DNA of 64,000 nt, from the NCBI RefSeq assembly GCF_000805385.1, contig NZ_JTJW01000003.1, positions 1-64,000 of the forward strand, read 5' to 3'. Each line of letters starts with the position of its first letter. The stretch's first letter is position 1. Below, piece by piece: positions 7,872-17,359 of this stretch. The notes under the pieces were generated by a model. It saw only the letters and a program-made list of their open reading frames with translations. It had not been told where the DNA came from and did no database searches. The stretch is from Mycolicibacterium setense. Its GTDB lineage: Bacteria; Actinomycetota; Actinomycetes; Mycobacteriales; Mycobacteriaceae. The position numbers were made by a program, and so were the translations under genes.

Positions 7872-9326
7872 CTACCAGCGGCAAACCTCTGCGCCCGAGC
7901 CCGAGTCGACCGCTCGGAACGCGAGCAGGTGGCGTTGCCACCAGGGCAGCGGCGCGGCGAGGACGGGATCGTGCGTCGCATCGTCCACCACGCGCGGCGG
8001 GCCGCCGCGCAGGTAGGCGATGCGGACGCCGGTCAGGCCCGCGTCCTGCCACAGCAGCACCGTGCGCCGCAGCTCCAGCCATGGGATGCGGACCGGAGGA
8101 TCCTCGGACATCCAGCGGGTCTGCCGACGAAGGTTTGTCATGTCACCCGATTGGTCGGGCAGCTCCAGCCCGACGATGGTGACGGTGTCGCGCTGGTAGC
8201 CCGCCGGCTGGAAGGCGGTGACGCCCGGCAGCAGGTGATTGGTGGTGCCCTCCTCGGTGTGCAGGTTGCTGAACATCGAGAAGTTCGCCACGGTCTTGAG
8301 CCCCAGATACGGCGTGGCCCCATTGGCCACGGCGAGTAGTGGCGCGATGAGCAGCACCAGCGGGCGCAGGCTCCAGTTCGGAGTCTTGACGCCGGCCGCC
8401 TGCACCACCCGGTAGGCGCGCAGCAGCGCGACCATGAACGGGGTCACGGCGATGAACCACGTGAGGACCAGCAGGGTGTGCCATGGCAGGCCGACCGGGC
8501 TCGCCGGAGACTCGGCCGAGCTCGACAGCACACTCAGCAGCACGTGGGCCGCGAATCCGGTGAGCGCCAGCCGTCGCAGCTGGGTCGTTCGGGGTGCCAG
8601 CGTCGCGAACACCTCGGTCGGGACCAACAGCACGTACACCGCGAAGACGACGGTGGCGAAGTCGTAGAACGAGGCGAGCGCCAGTACCGAATGGAAGCCC
8701 ACCCCGAGCAGCACGCCCCAGAAGCGCAGGCGCGGCACGGCAAGCAACCCCAGAATGGCGGCCTCGATCAGGACCGCGACGACGGCGACGAATTGCCCGA
8801 GGGCCGGGGCCGGCACCACATCGTCGAAGCCGTTGAGCCAGATGAGCTGGCCGAACAGGTCGCTGCCACACGAGGTTTCCGGAGTGAAGTAAGCGGTGTT
8901 CAACTTGTCGAAGACCGTGAACGCATAGACCACGAGCAACACGAGGCCGACCGGACTGCGGGCTGCATCCAGCCACCGCTCGACAAAGCTGCCCGGCGCC
9001 CCGGGCCGGTCTCTGGTGGCCAGGGCCCACAGGGCCGCGGTGCCGACTGCGACGGCGACCAGCAAGCTCAGCACCAAATGGTTCGATGCGGCGGGCAGGT
9101 TCAGCACGGCCACCGTCGCGCCGGCCGCCACAGTCAGAACGGCCGCGGCGACCGAGCCGGGAAAGAACAGGGCGGGCAGGCCGGCCAGCAGAACCGGCAC
9201 CACCGCAAGGGGCTGGCTGTCGGAATAGTGGAACACCAAGGCCATCGCGAACAGTGTTGCGAACCAGCCGAGTTGCTGTCGTGCGCCGGTGGGATCATCT
9301 GTTCGGGCGTTGCTGCGCCACCGCAT
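7872..9326 (-). CDS. Polytopic membrane protein, HTTM / gamma-carboxylase-like
   Basis: A 484-residue protein with about ten hydrophobic segments in residues 20-340 and a soluble C-terminal third. The segment VYAFTVFDKLNTAYFTP, followed by a cysteine, and later FHSVLALASFYDF resemble HTTM-domain proteins, the bacterial relatives of vitamin K-dependent gamma-carboxylase. The tail (residues 345-484, containing PWLELRRTVLLWQ) may be extracytoplasmic. No enzyme activity is demonstrated for most bacterial members. It appears to be a single-gene unit convergent with tetR, with no obvious partner. The family call is by motif impression and is less certain than the membrane topology. Confidence 0.65.
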   Translation of the reverse strand: MRWRSNARTDDPTGARQQLGWFATLFAMALVFHYSDSQPLAVVPVLLAGLPALFFPGSVAAAVLTVAAGATVAVLNLPAASNHLVLSLLVAVAVGTAALWALATRDRPGAPGSFVERWLDAARSPVGLVLLVVYAFTVFDKLNTAYFTPETSCGSDLFGQLIWLNGFDDVVPAPALGQFVAVVAVLIEAAILGLLAVPRLRFWGVLLGVGFHSVLALASFYDFATVVFAVYVLLVPTEVFATLAPRTTQLRRLALTGFAAHVLLSVLSSSAESPASPVGLPWHTLLVLTWFIAVTPFMVALLRAYRVVQAAGVKTPNWSLRPLVLLIAPLLAVANGATPYLGLKTVANFSMFSNLHTEEGTTNHLLPGVTAFQPAGYQRDTVTIVGLELPDQSGDMTNLRRQTRWMSEDPPVRIPWLELRRTVLLWQDAGLTGVRIAYLRGGPPRVVDDATHDPVLAAPLPWWQRHLLAFRAVDSGSGAEVCRW

Positions 9327-9462
9327 TGAGAAGACTGTACTTGCCTACCGGCGTGAACCGTCGCCGACCGCCGCCATCGCGCCCGTCACGGCGTAATCTG
9401 AGAAGTGATGGATGGGGGCGGTGAGGCCCAAACGCCTTGCCGGGTAACGGAAAGGATAAGAA

Positions 9463-9903
9463 ATGAGTACAGTCCATTCATCAATCGACCAACACCCGGA
9501 CATCATGGCCCTACGGGCCGGCTATGACCGTGTCGCAGAGTCGATGGCAGCGCAGGTCACCTTCGGCCTGACGTTGCTGACGGCGATGTACGTCGCGTTG
9601 TCACCATGGATCGTCGGCTTCGACGCCTTCAACGGGCTGACGGTCAACGATCTGATCGTCGGAGGGGCGATCGCGTTCCTGTCAATGTGTTTCAGCTTCG
9701 CGCTGGACCGCGCGCACGGCATGACCTGGACACTGCCGATCTTCGGTGTGTGGCTGATCATCTCGCCGTGGGTGTTTGTCAGCGGACCGACCACCGGCAT
9801 GATCTGGTCGCACGTGATCAGCGGTGCGCTCGTGATGGTGCTGGGCTTCAACGCGATGTACTTCGGGATGCGGGTGCGCAACTCTGAAGCGCGGCACGCC
9901 TGA
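9463..9903 (+). CDS. SPW repeat membrane protein
   Basis: A 146-residue protein with about four membrane helices and two copies of the SPW motif (ALSPWIVGF near residue 47 and IISPWVFVSG near residue 102), defining the SPW repeat family. The ATG at 9463 follows GGAAAGGATAAGAA, a good ribosome site. A possible -10 box (TAATCT) lies at 9394-9399. The biochemical role of this family is unknown; members are common in actinobacteria and often stress-associated. It is a stand-alone gene between divergent and co-directional neighbours. Confidence 0.9.
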   Translation: MSTVHSSIDQHPDIMALRAGYDRVAESMAAQVTFGLTLLTAMYVALSPWIVGFDAFNGLTVNDLIVGGAIAFLSMCFSFALDRAHGMTWTLPIFGVWLIISPWVFVSGPTTGMIWSHVISGALVMVLGFNAMYFGMRVRNSEARHA

Positions 9904-10049
9904 CGGTAGGCAGGTCCGGTAAACCAGCCGTGCTCCGACCGGCCGGTTGGGCACATCTGCGTCAATTTGCGCCCCGTGGCTGCTCGCACGCCATATCGTG
10001 GGCAATCGCAGGACTCCGATGACGGCGATGGCGGGTATGAACTGCTGAG

Positions 10050-12662
10050 ATGAAGCTGGCGGGGCGGGAAGAAGAACTGGCGGCGATCCGTCGCTCCCTT
10101 GGTGGGCCGGGAACCCATCACGGAGTGGTGATCGTCGGTAGCGCCGGCGTCGGCAAGACCCGGTTGGCCCGCGAGGCCCTCGGCCACGCGGCGGCGTCCG
10201 GGCACCGGACCAATTGGTTCGTCGGCACCGAATCTGCGCGGGCCATCCCGCTGGGGGCATTCACCGGATCGATCAGCCAGAACATGTGCGACCCGCTGCC
10301 CGACGTGCGGCGGGTGATCGATTCGTTCGTCGCGCAACAGCGCATGGGCAGAGTGGTCATCGGCATGGACGACGCCCACCTGCTCGACCCGCTCTCGGCC
10401 CACGTCGTACACCAACTCGCACAGACACAGGGCGTGCGTATGGTCGTCACCGCGCGTTCCGGCGGCCCCGAACCCGATGCGGTGACGGCACTGTGGAAAG
10501 ACGGCCTGCTCGAGCGGATCGACCTCGAACCCCTTTCGGCCGCCGCGGCCGCCACTCTGATCGAATCGGCCGCCGCTGGACCCGTCGACAGCCGCAGCAC
10601 GCGACGGTTCTGGAAACTCACCGGAGGCAACGCGCTGTATCTGCTGCAGTTGGTGAAGGATCAGATCGCCGCCGGGCGGATGCACAAGTCCGCCGGGGTG
10701 TGGATGTGGGACGGCGATGTGGCCGTGTCCCAGAGCATCACCGACATGGTCGGGCGACGTCTGGGCGAACTCGATCCCGGTATGGCGTTGGTGCTCGACA
10801 CGCTTTCGCAGTGTGAGCCACTGAGCGTCGACGTCCTGCGCGATCTTGTCGACCTCGCCGACCTGGAGGCGGCGGAGCAGATGCATCTGGTCACGGTCGA
10901 ACGCGCCGGGCGCGACCTGGTGGCCACCCTCGCGCATCCGCTGTACGGCGAATTACGCAGGGCCACAGCCGGTGAGATGCACCTGTCGAGTATCCGCGGA
11001 AAGCTGGCACGGCGGCTGGCGGCCGAGCCCGACGGGGATATGCGCGCCACGGTGCGCCGGGCACTGCTGGCGCTGAACTCCGACCTGCCACCGGATCCGG
11101 ACCTGTACCTGACGGCGGCGCGGTGCGCTGCAGTCCTACTCGATCCCCACGCGGCCGACCGATTCGCCGCTGCCGCAGCCGAATGCGGTGCACCCGAGGC
11201 CGCGCCGATGCGGGCGATGACACTGGTCCTGCTGAGTCGGGGTGATGAAGCCGAGGCGATCCTGCGTGACATCAGCACCGACGGCAGGCCGGACGGTCAC
11301 CATTGGGCGACGGTGCGGGCGGCCAACCTGACCTGGATGCTCGGCCGACCGCTCGAAGCCCGCGCGGTATTGGAAAAGCTCGCCGAGACAACAGAATCCG
11401 ATGCCCAGCGGATGGAGCGCCTGGCGGTCGAGTGCTGTGTCGACGCCGTGCTCGGCCACTGCGTGCGTGCGGAGGAAAATGCCAGGGCTGCTTTGGATTA
11501 CGCCGGGCTGCCCGATATCCACGCCATGATGGCCTCGATCGCGTTGGTCATGGCGCTCGGTGCCCTCGGACACATTGACGATATCGACCTCGTCGCCGAG
11601 AAAGCTATCGAGCGGGCCACCATATCGTTCGAATCGTCTCCCATGCGGTTCTGGTTCGGGGCGGTCCACGGCCGGGCCTGCCGGCTGACCGGGCGCATCG
11701 ACGACCTGGTCGCGATGGCGGCTGGTCTGGACGAGTCCGCGCGCGACGTTCCCGGCATCGCGTACGCCAACCTCGCCTATCTCCTCGGTCACGCTGAATT
11801 GGCCCGAGCCGATCTCGTCGGCGCGGTCAAACACCTGCACGAGGCCTATGCCGGCGTCGAAACGCATGACATAACAACGGGTTTGCGGGTTGCAAGCTGT
11901 TTCTCACTGGCCGAGGCGCATGCCAAGCTCGGCCATGCCGCCGCAGCCCAGGAAGCGCTGGCCCGGGCGGGCGAGCGGGTGCCCGAGGATTACGTCTTCG
12001 TGCATACCGCGATGTCACTGGCCACCGGGTGGACGCTGGCCGCGGGTGGGGCGCTCACCGATGCGGTCGCCGTCGTGCGTGACGCCGGCCGCGACGCCGC
12101 CCGGCGGGAACAACCCACGCATGAACTGGCGTGCCTGCAAGCCGCCGCACAGTGGGGTGACACGACCGGCGCGGCGCGGGCACGGGAACTCGCAGAGACC
12201 CTGAAACTGCCGCTGGCCCAGATCGTCGCCCGCCATGTCGAGGCGCTGGCCGCCGACGACGGCACCGAACTACTTGCGGTCGCGGAGCGCTACCGCGCCA
12301 TCGGTGACCGGGCGACTGCTGTCGACGCGACCGCGCAGGCCGCGGTCGCGTTCGGCCGTGACGGCCAGGGCAAGCGCAGTGCGCATGCGGCCGCGATTGC
12401 TCAGGAGGGCGCCGACGAATGTGGCGGGCTGTGCACCCCCGCGCTGCGCAATCCGGCAGGTCAGCCGTTGACACATCGGCAGCGGGAGATCGTCGAACTC
12501 GTGGTCGGTGGGATGACCAACAAGCAGATCGCGGATCGGCTGGTGATGTCGGTGCGCAGCGTCGAAGGTCATCTGTACCGGGCCTGCCAGCGAGTGGGCG
12601 TCAGTTCACGTGAGGAACTCGCGGCCATCATCCGGCATGGATCACCTCAGGCTCGCGCCTGA
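10050..12662 (+). CDS. Large LuxR-family ATP-binding regulator (LAL type)
   Basis: An 870-residue regulator. It has a Walker A P-loop GSAGVGKT at residues 30-37, a Walker B region VVIGMDDAHLLD around residue 106, a long helical TPR/MalT-like middle, and a C-terminal LuxR helix-turn-helix (LTHRQREIVELVVGGMTNKQ with IADRLVMSVRSVEGHLYRAC). The size and order are those of the LAL (MalT-like) signal-transduction ATPases. No obvious target operon lies directly downstream on the same strand. Its last 16 bases overlap the tail of the convergent HTH regulator gene. Its inducer and regulon are unknown. Confidence 0.92.
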   Translation: MKLAGREEELAAIRRSLGGPGTHHGVVIVGSAGVGKTRLAREALGHAAASGHRTNWFVGTESARAIPLGAFTGSISQNMCDPLPDVRRVIDSFVAQQRMGRVVIGMDDAHLLDPLSAHVVHQLAQTQGVRMVVTARSGGPEPDAVTALWKDGLLERIDLEPLSAAAAATLIESAAAGPVDSRSTRRFWKLTGGNALYLLQLVKDQIAAGRMHKSAGVWMWDGDVAVSQSITDMVGRRLGELDPGMALVLDTLSQCEPLSVDVLRDLVDLADLEAAEQMHLVTVERAGRDLVATLAHPLYGELRRATAGEMHLSSIRGKLARRLAAEPDGDMRATVRRALLALNSDLPPDPDLYLTAARCAAVLLDPHAADRFAAAAAECGAPEAAPMRAMTLVLLSRGDEAEAILRDISTDGRPDGHHWATVRAANLTWMLGRPLEARAVLEKLAETTESDAQRMERLAVECCVDAVLGHCVRAEENARAALDYAGLPDIHAMMASIALVMALGALGHIDDIDLVAEKAIERATISFESSPMRFWFGAVHGRACRLTGRIDDLVAMAAGLDESARDVPGIAYANLAYLLGHAELARADLVGAVKHLHEAYAGVETHDITTGLRVASCFSLAEAHAKLGHAAAAQEALARAGERVPEDYVFVHTAMSLATGWTLAAGGALTDAVAVVRDAGRDAARREQPTHELACLQAAAQWGDTTGAARARELAETLKLPLAQIVARHVEALAADDGTELLAVAERYRAIGDRATAVDATAQAAVAFGRDGQGKRSAHAAAIAQEGADECGGLCTPALRNPAGQPLTHRQREIVELVVGGMTNKQIADRLVMSVRSVEGHLYRACQRVGVSSREELAAIIRHGSPQARA

Positions 12663-13540
12663 GCCCCCTCGGTGGCCAGGTTCTCCTGGCTCGCCGCCCA
12701 CGAGGCGAGCAGCGTGAGACCGTCGGCGGCCGGAGTGCCTGCGGCTGCGGTGTAGATGTTGAGCGCCAGGCCCGGCTCCGACGGAAGCTCCATCGCCTCG
12801 AAGTCGAGGTCGAGCTGACCCACGACGGGATGCCGGAGCCGCTTGCGGCCGGAGCGGTGGAACCGCACATCCTGCGATGCCCAACGCTGGCGGAACAACT
12901 CGCTGCGGGTGGACAATTCGCCGATCAGTGCGACCAGGTCCTCGTCGTGTGGGTTGCGTCCCGCCTCCAGCCGCAGCATCGCAGCGGCATCCCGGGAGAC
13001 CTTGTCGTAGTCGACGAAAAACTGTTCGGCGGCTTCGGGATTGAGGTAGACGAACCGGGTGGTGTTGGCCGGCCGGCGGGGGTCGGCGAGGACGGGGGAA
13101 TAAAGGGCGCGGGCGAGTTGGTTCATCGCCAGAATGTCGTGACGGCCATTGCGGATCCAGGCGGGCGCATCGGTGATGGCGTCGAGGACCTGCTGGAGTA
13201 CCGGACGCACGGTCGCGGTGGTCTTGCGCCGCCGACGGGTGCCGTGAGACCCGGATTCGCGGGCCAGCGCGAACAGGTGGTCGCGTTCGGCTTCGTCGAG
13301 CTGCAGCGCCGAGGCCAGCGCGTCGAGCACGCTCTCGGAGGCTCCACCCAGGCTGCCGCGTTCCATGCGTACGTAGTAGTCCACCGATACCCCGGCCAGC
13401 AATGCCACTTCCTCGCGGCGCAGGCCCTTGACGCGGCGGTTTCCGCCATAGGCGGGTAGTCCGGCCTGTTCGGGGTTGATCCGGGCCCGTCGTGAGCTCA
13501 GGAACTCGCGGATCTCGTTGCGCAAGTCCATCGTGCCCAT
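12647..13540 (-). CDS. XRE-type regulator with MmyB-like ligand-binding domain
   Basis: A 297-residue transcription factor. An N-terminal helix-turn-helix (RVKGLRREEVALLAGVSVDY, YYVRMERGSLGGASE) is followed by a MmyB-like (MLTR) ligand-binding domain with the typical PAWIRNGRHDILAMNQLARA and FVDYDKVSRDAAAMLRLEAG stretches. Such genes commonly stand divergent from short-chain or aldo/keto reductase operons and control them. That is the layout here, facing the aldo/keto reductase operon across a 100-bp gap holding a 15-bp near-palindrome. A second in-frame ATG three codons later is an alternative start. Confidence 0.92.
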   Translation of the reverse strand: MGTMDLRNEIREFLSSRRARINPEQAGLPAYGGNRRVKGLRREEVALLAGVSVDYYVRMERGSLGGASESVLDALASALQLDEAERDHLFALARESGSHGTRRRRKTTATVRPVLQQVLDAITDAPAWIRNGRHDILAMNQLARALYSPVLADPRRPANTTRFVYLNPEAAEQFFVDYDKVSRDAAAMLRLEAGRNPHDEDLVALIGELSTRSELFRQRWASQDVRFHRSGRKRLRHPVVGQLDLDFEAMELPSEPGLALNIYTAAAGTPAADGLTLLASWAASQENLATEGAQARA

Positions 13541-13575
13541 GCCTCTACGGTAGGGCCGTCCCGGGCGCGTAAACA

Positions 13576-13590
13576 GGTAATGCCAATACC
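13576..13590. promoter_or_regulatory. Near-palindrome, candidate operator for the MmyB-like regulator
   Basis: GGTAATGCCAATACC reads as GGTA-x-TG-C-CA-x-TACC, a 15-base palindrome with one mismatched pair. It lies in the divergent gap between the regulator and the alcohol dehydrogenase remnant that heads the reductase operon. Position and symmetry are the only evidence. Confidence 0.35.
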
Positions 13591-13640
13591 CCGCTCAAGC
13601 GTCACTCCCTCAGCGCCGAGCAGAGGCGTTCACTAGAAGC

Positions 13641-13805
13641 ATGCGAGCCACGTATATCTACGGACCGGGTGACGTCCGCGTGATCGACTCGGCGGTGCAG
13701 CCGGGCAAGGTATTCGACCGCACCGTTGCCCTGGACGAAACGCCGGAGGCGTACGCCGCCATGGATTCTCGTGAAGCACTGAAAGTGATGGTCAAACCCC
13801 GATGA
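13641..13805 (+). pseudogene. Zinc alcohol dehydrogenase remnant, in-frame internal deletion
   Basis: A 54-codon open frame joining the two ends of a zinc-dependent alcohol dehydrogenase. The start MRATYIYGPGDVRVID matches the usual first residues. VQPGKVFDRTVALDETPEAY, then AAMDSREALKVMVKPR, matches the last 35 or so. The roughly 290 residues between them, including the zinc sites and the Rossmann fold, are gone, yet the frame is kept. It cannot be an active dehydrogenase. It sits first in the aldo/keto reductase operon, where related actinobacterial operons can carry a full dehydrogenase, and its stop lies at a 20-base repeat. It may survive only as a leader peptide. Confidence 0.8.
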
Positions 13806-13820
13806 GCGCTTGCGCGAAGA
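13801..13820 (+). repeat. 20-base direct repeat, copy 1
   Basis: GATGAGCGCTTGCGCGAAGA, overlapping the stop codon of the alcohol dehydrogenase remnant. An identical copy lies at 14717-14736, also overlapping a stop codon. Both copies sit a few bases upstream of the next gene's ribosome site. Confidence 0.85.
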
Positions 13821-13830
13821 GGAGACAGTC

Positions 13831-14718
13831 ATGAGCGTTCCCACCTTCACCCTCAACAACGGCGTGACGATGCCGGCCCTGGGCTTCGGCGTCTACCAGA
13901 CTCCGCCGGACGAAACTCTTGCGGCCGTCGGCGTTGCGCTGGAGACCGGCTACCGCCACATCGACACCGCCGCGGCCTACGGCAACGAGCGGGGCGTCGG
14001 CGAGGCGATCCGCCGCTCCGGCCTGGACCGCGACGACGTCTTCATCGAAACCAAGGTGTGGATAACCGATTACGGTTACGACGCCACCCTGCACGCCTTC
14101 GACAAGGCGGCCGGCAAGCTCGGAGTCGGCACGATCGATCTGCTGATCCTGCACCAGGCGTTGCCGGGCGAGTTCGAGCGGACCATCGACGCGTACAAGG
14201 CACTGGTGAAGCTCTACGACGACGGCAAAGTACGCGCGATCGGCGTCTCGAACTTCATGCCGGCCCACCTTGACCGCTTACTGGCCGAGACCGAGGTGGT
14301 ACCCGCGGTCAACCAGATCGAGGTGCACCCCTACTTCCGGCAGTCCGACTTGCTCGAGATCGACGACCAGCTCGGCATTCTCAACCAAGCCTGGTCCCCG
14401 ATCGGCGGCATCACGTTCTACCGCGACGGGTCCCACGGGTCCACGTTGCAGGACCCGGTCATCGGCGAGATCGCCGCCGCGCACAGGAAGACACCCGCAC
14501 AGGTGATGCTGCGCTGGCATCTGCAACAGGGCCGTCAGGCGATTCCGAAGTCGGTGACGCCGTCGCGGATCGCCGAGAACTTCGACGTCTTCGACTTCGA
14601 ACTCACCGCTGGCCAACTCGCCGCCATCGATGCGCTCGACACCGGTGTGCGCGGCGGCCCGGAACCCGAAGACATCACCCGAGAAAAGTTCGGGATCGAA
14701 ATTCCCGAAGCCGGGTGA
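13831..14718 (+). CDS. Aldo/keto reductase (2,5-diketogluconate reductase type)
   Basis: A 295-residue cytosolic NADPH-dependent reductase with a TIM-barrel fold. The catalytic tetrad is visible: D45 and Y50 in GYRHIDTAAAYGNE, K75 in FIETKVW, and H108 in LLILHQA. The cofactor-binding end IPKSVTPSRIAENFDVFDFE is also typical. The ATG at 13831 is chosen for GAGGAGAC just upstream; an earlier in-frame start at 13810 lies within the repeat. It follows the dehydrogenase remnant and precedes a second reductase of a different subfamily, so the operon holds two carbonyl reductases. Confidence 0.95.
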   Translation: MSVPTFTLNNGVTMPALGFGVYQTPPDETLAAVGVALETGYRHIDTAAAYGNERGVGEAIRRSGLDRDDVFIETKVWITDYGYDATLHAFDKAAGKLGVGTIDLLILHQALPGEFERTIDAYKALVKLYDDGKVRAIGVSNFMPAHLDRLLAETEVVPAVNQIEVHPYFRQSDLLEIDDQLGILNQAWSPIGGITFYRDGSHGSTLQDPVIGEIAAAHRKTPAQVMLRWHLQQGRQAIPKSVTPSRIAENFDVFDFELTAGQLAAIDALDTGVRGGPEPEDITREKFGIEIPEAG

Positions 14719-14736
14719 TGAGCGCTTGCGCGAAGA
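14717..14736 (+). repeat. 20-base direct repeat, copy 2
   Basis: Identical to 13801-13820 and placed the same way, beginning at the stop codons (TGATGA) of the first aldo/keto reductase. The copies are 916 bases apart and bracket that gene exactly. Confidence 0.85.
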
Positions 14737-14749
14737 ACAGAGCACCTGA

Positions 14750-16119
<1,370 letters not shown>

Positions 16120-16135
16120 CCGAGAGGAAACGGAC

Positions 16136-16534
16136 ATGCAGGTCGACGCCCGCAACCCAACTACCAAGAACCCGCCCGAGCAGTTCACCGGCGACGTCTG
16201 GCTGGATCCGATCGCATACCCGCGCGAAGCGGGGCAACGGATGACGGTCGCCAAGGTGCGGTTCGCTCCGGGCGCCCGCACGGCCTGGCATTCACACGCG
16301 CTGGGCCAGACGCTTCACGTCACCCAGGGAGTGGCATGGGTGCAGTCGCGAGGCGCGGAGAAGGTCGAGGCCCACCCCGGGCAGACCATCTACTGCCCGC
16401 CGGGCGAGGAGCACTGGCACGGCGCCAGCCCCGACTCGTTCATGGAACACCTCGCGATGCTCGACAACGCCGACGACCCCGCCACCACCACGACGTGGCT
16501 TGAGCACGTCACCGACGAGGAATACCTCGGCTGA
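16136..16534 (+). CDS. Cupin-domain protein
   Basis: A 132-residue single-domain cupin. The two cupin motifs are FAPGARTAWHSHALGQTLHV and PGQTIYCPPGEEHWHGASP, giving likely metal ligands in WHSH and EEHWH. The ATG follows GAGAGGAAACGGAC. Operons joining aldo/keto reductase, cupin and carboxymuconolactone decarboxylase-like proteins are frequent in actinobacteria and often linked to reactive-electrophile stress. The specific reaction here is unknown. Confidence 0.92.
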   Translation: MQVDARNPTTKNPPEQFTGDVWLDPIAYPREAGQRMTVAKVRFAPGARTAWHSHALGQTLHVTQGVAWVQSRGAEKVEAHPGQTIYCPPGEEHWHGASPDSFMEHLAMLDNADDPATTTTWLEHVTDEEYLG

Positions 16535-16549
16535 CCATAAGGAGAGATC

Positions 16550-17308
16550 ATGGCGATCAGCGAAACCGCCAAACGCAACCACGATGAGCTCTTTCCCGAT
16601 CACGTTTCAGCCTTGGCGGTCACAGACCCCGAGTTGATCGAAGTCTTCGACAATTTCGCTTTCGATGAGGTACTGGGCGACGCCAACTTGGACGTGGGCA
16701 CCCGGCTGATGGTTCAGTTGGCCTCGATCATCGCCTCTCAATCCGTCAGCGAGTTCCGGGCCATGCTGGGCGCCGCACTGACGGCCGGGGTGACACCGGT
16801 GGAGGTCAAGGAGATCGTCTATCAGGCTGTGCCGTATGTCGGTCTGGCCAAGGTGTTCGACTTCCTGCACGCCACCAACGACGTGCTGACCGAGCGCGGC
16901 GTGCAATTGCCGCTGCCCGGCCAATCTACGACGACACCGGAAACCCGGGCAGACAAAGGTATTGCGGTGCAGAAGCGCATCGTCGGTGATGAGCTCGTCG
17001 ACGGCATGTACGCCGCCGCAGCCGATGACGAGAGCCACTTCCAACGGTATCTGTCGGCGAACTGCTTCGGCGACTATCTCACCCGCGCCGGGATTGACGT
17101 GAAGACCCGTGAACTGCTGACCTTTTCGATGCTCGTCGCACTGGGCGGAGCCGACGCGCAGGTGAAGGGTCACGTGGCGGCCAACCTCAACGTCGGCAAT
17201 GATCGATCCACCCTGCTGTCGGTGCTGACCGTGGTGCTTCCGTTCATCGGCTATCCGCGCACCCTCAACGGTCTCAACGCCGTCAATGACGTCACCAAGG
17301 CTCGTTGA
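16550..17308 (+). CDS. Carboxymuconolactone decarboxylase-like protein, two domains
   Basis: A 252-residue protein containing two tandem carboxymuconolactone decarboxylase/AhpD-like units, about residues 25-110 (LDVGTRLMVQLASIIASQSV with FRAMLGAALTAGVTPVEVKE) and 165-245 (DVKTRELLTFSMLVALGGAD with QVKGHVAANLNVGN). The AhpD CxxC pair is absent in both, so peroxidase chemistry of the AhpD kind is unlikely. The ATG follows TAAGGAGAGATC. It is the last gene of the reductase operon and overlaps nothing downstream. Confidence 0.92.
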   Translation: MAISETAKRNHDELFPDHVSALAVTDPELIEVFDNFAFDEVLGDANLDVGTRLMVQLASIIASQSVSEFRAMLGAALTAGVTPVEVKEIVYQAVPYVGLAKVFDFLHATNDVLTERGVQLPLPGQSTTTPETRADKGIAVQKRIVGDELVDGMYAAAADDESHFQRYLSANCFGDYLTRAGIDVKTRELLTFSMLVALGGADAQVKGHVAANLNVGNDRSTLLSVLTVVLPFIGYPRTLNGLNAVNDVTKAR

Positions 17309-17359
17309 CCGACGACGAAGAATCACGATGAGACTGAGGAGGCGCCGTTCCGCAGCCAC

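Noticed and set aside
9904..10049. Imperfect symmetry around AACCAGCCG and CCGGCCGGTT before the LuxR-type gene
   Set aside because: The pairing has several mismatches and is expected by chance in DNA of this GC content.
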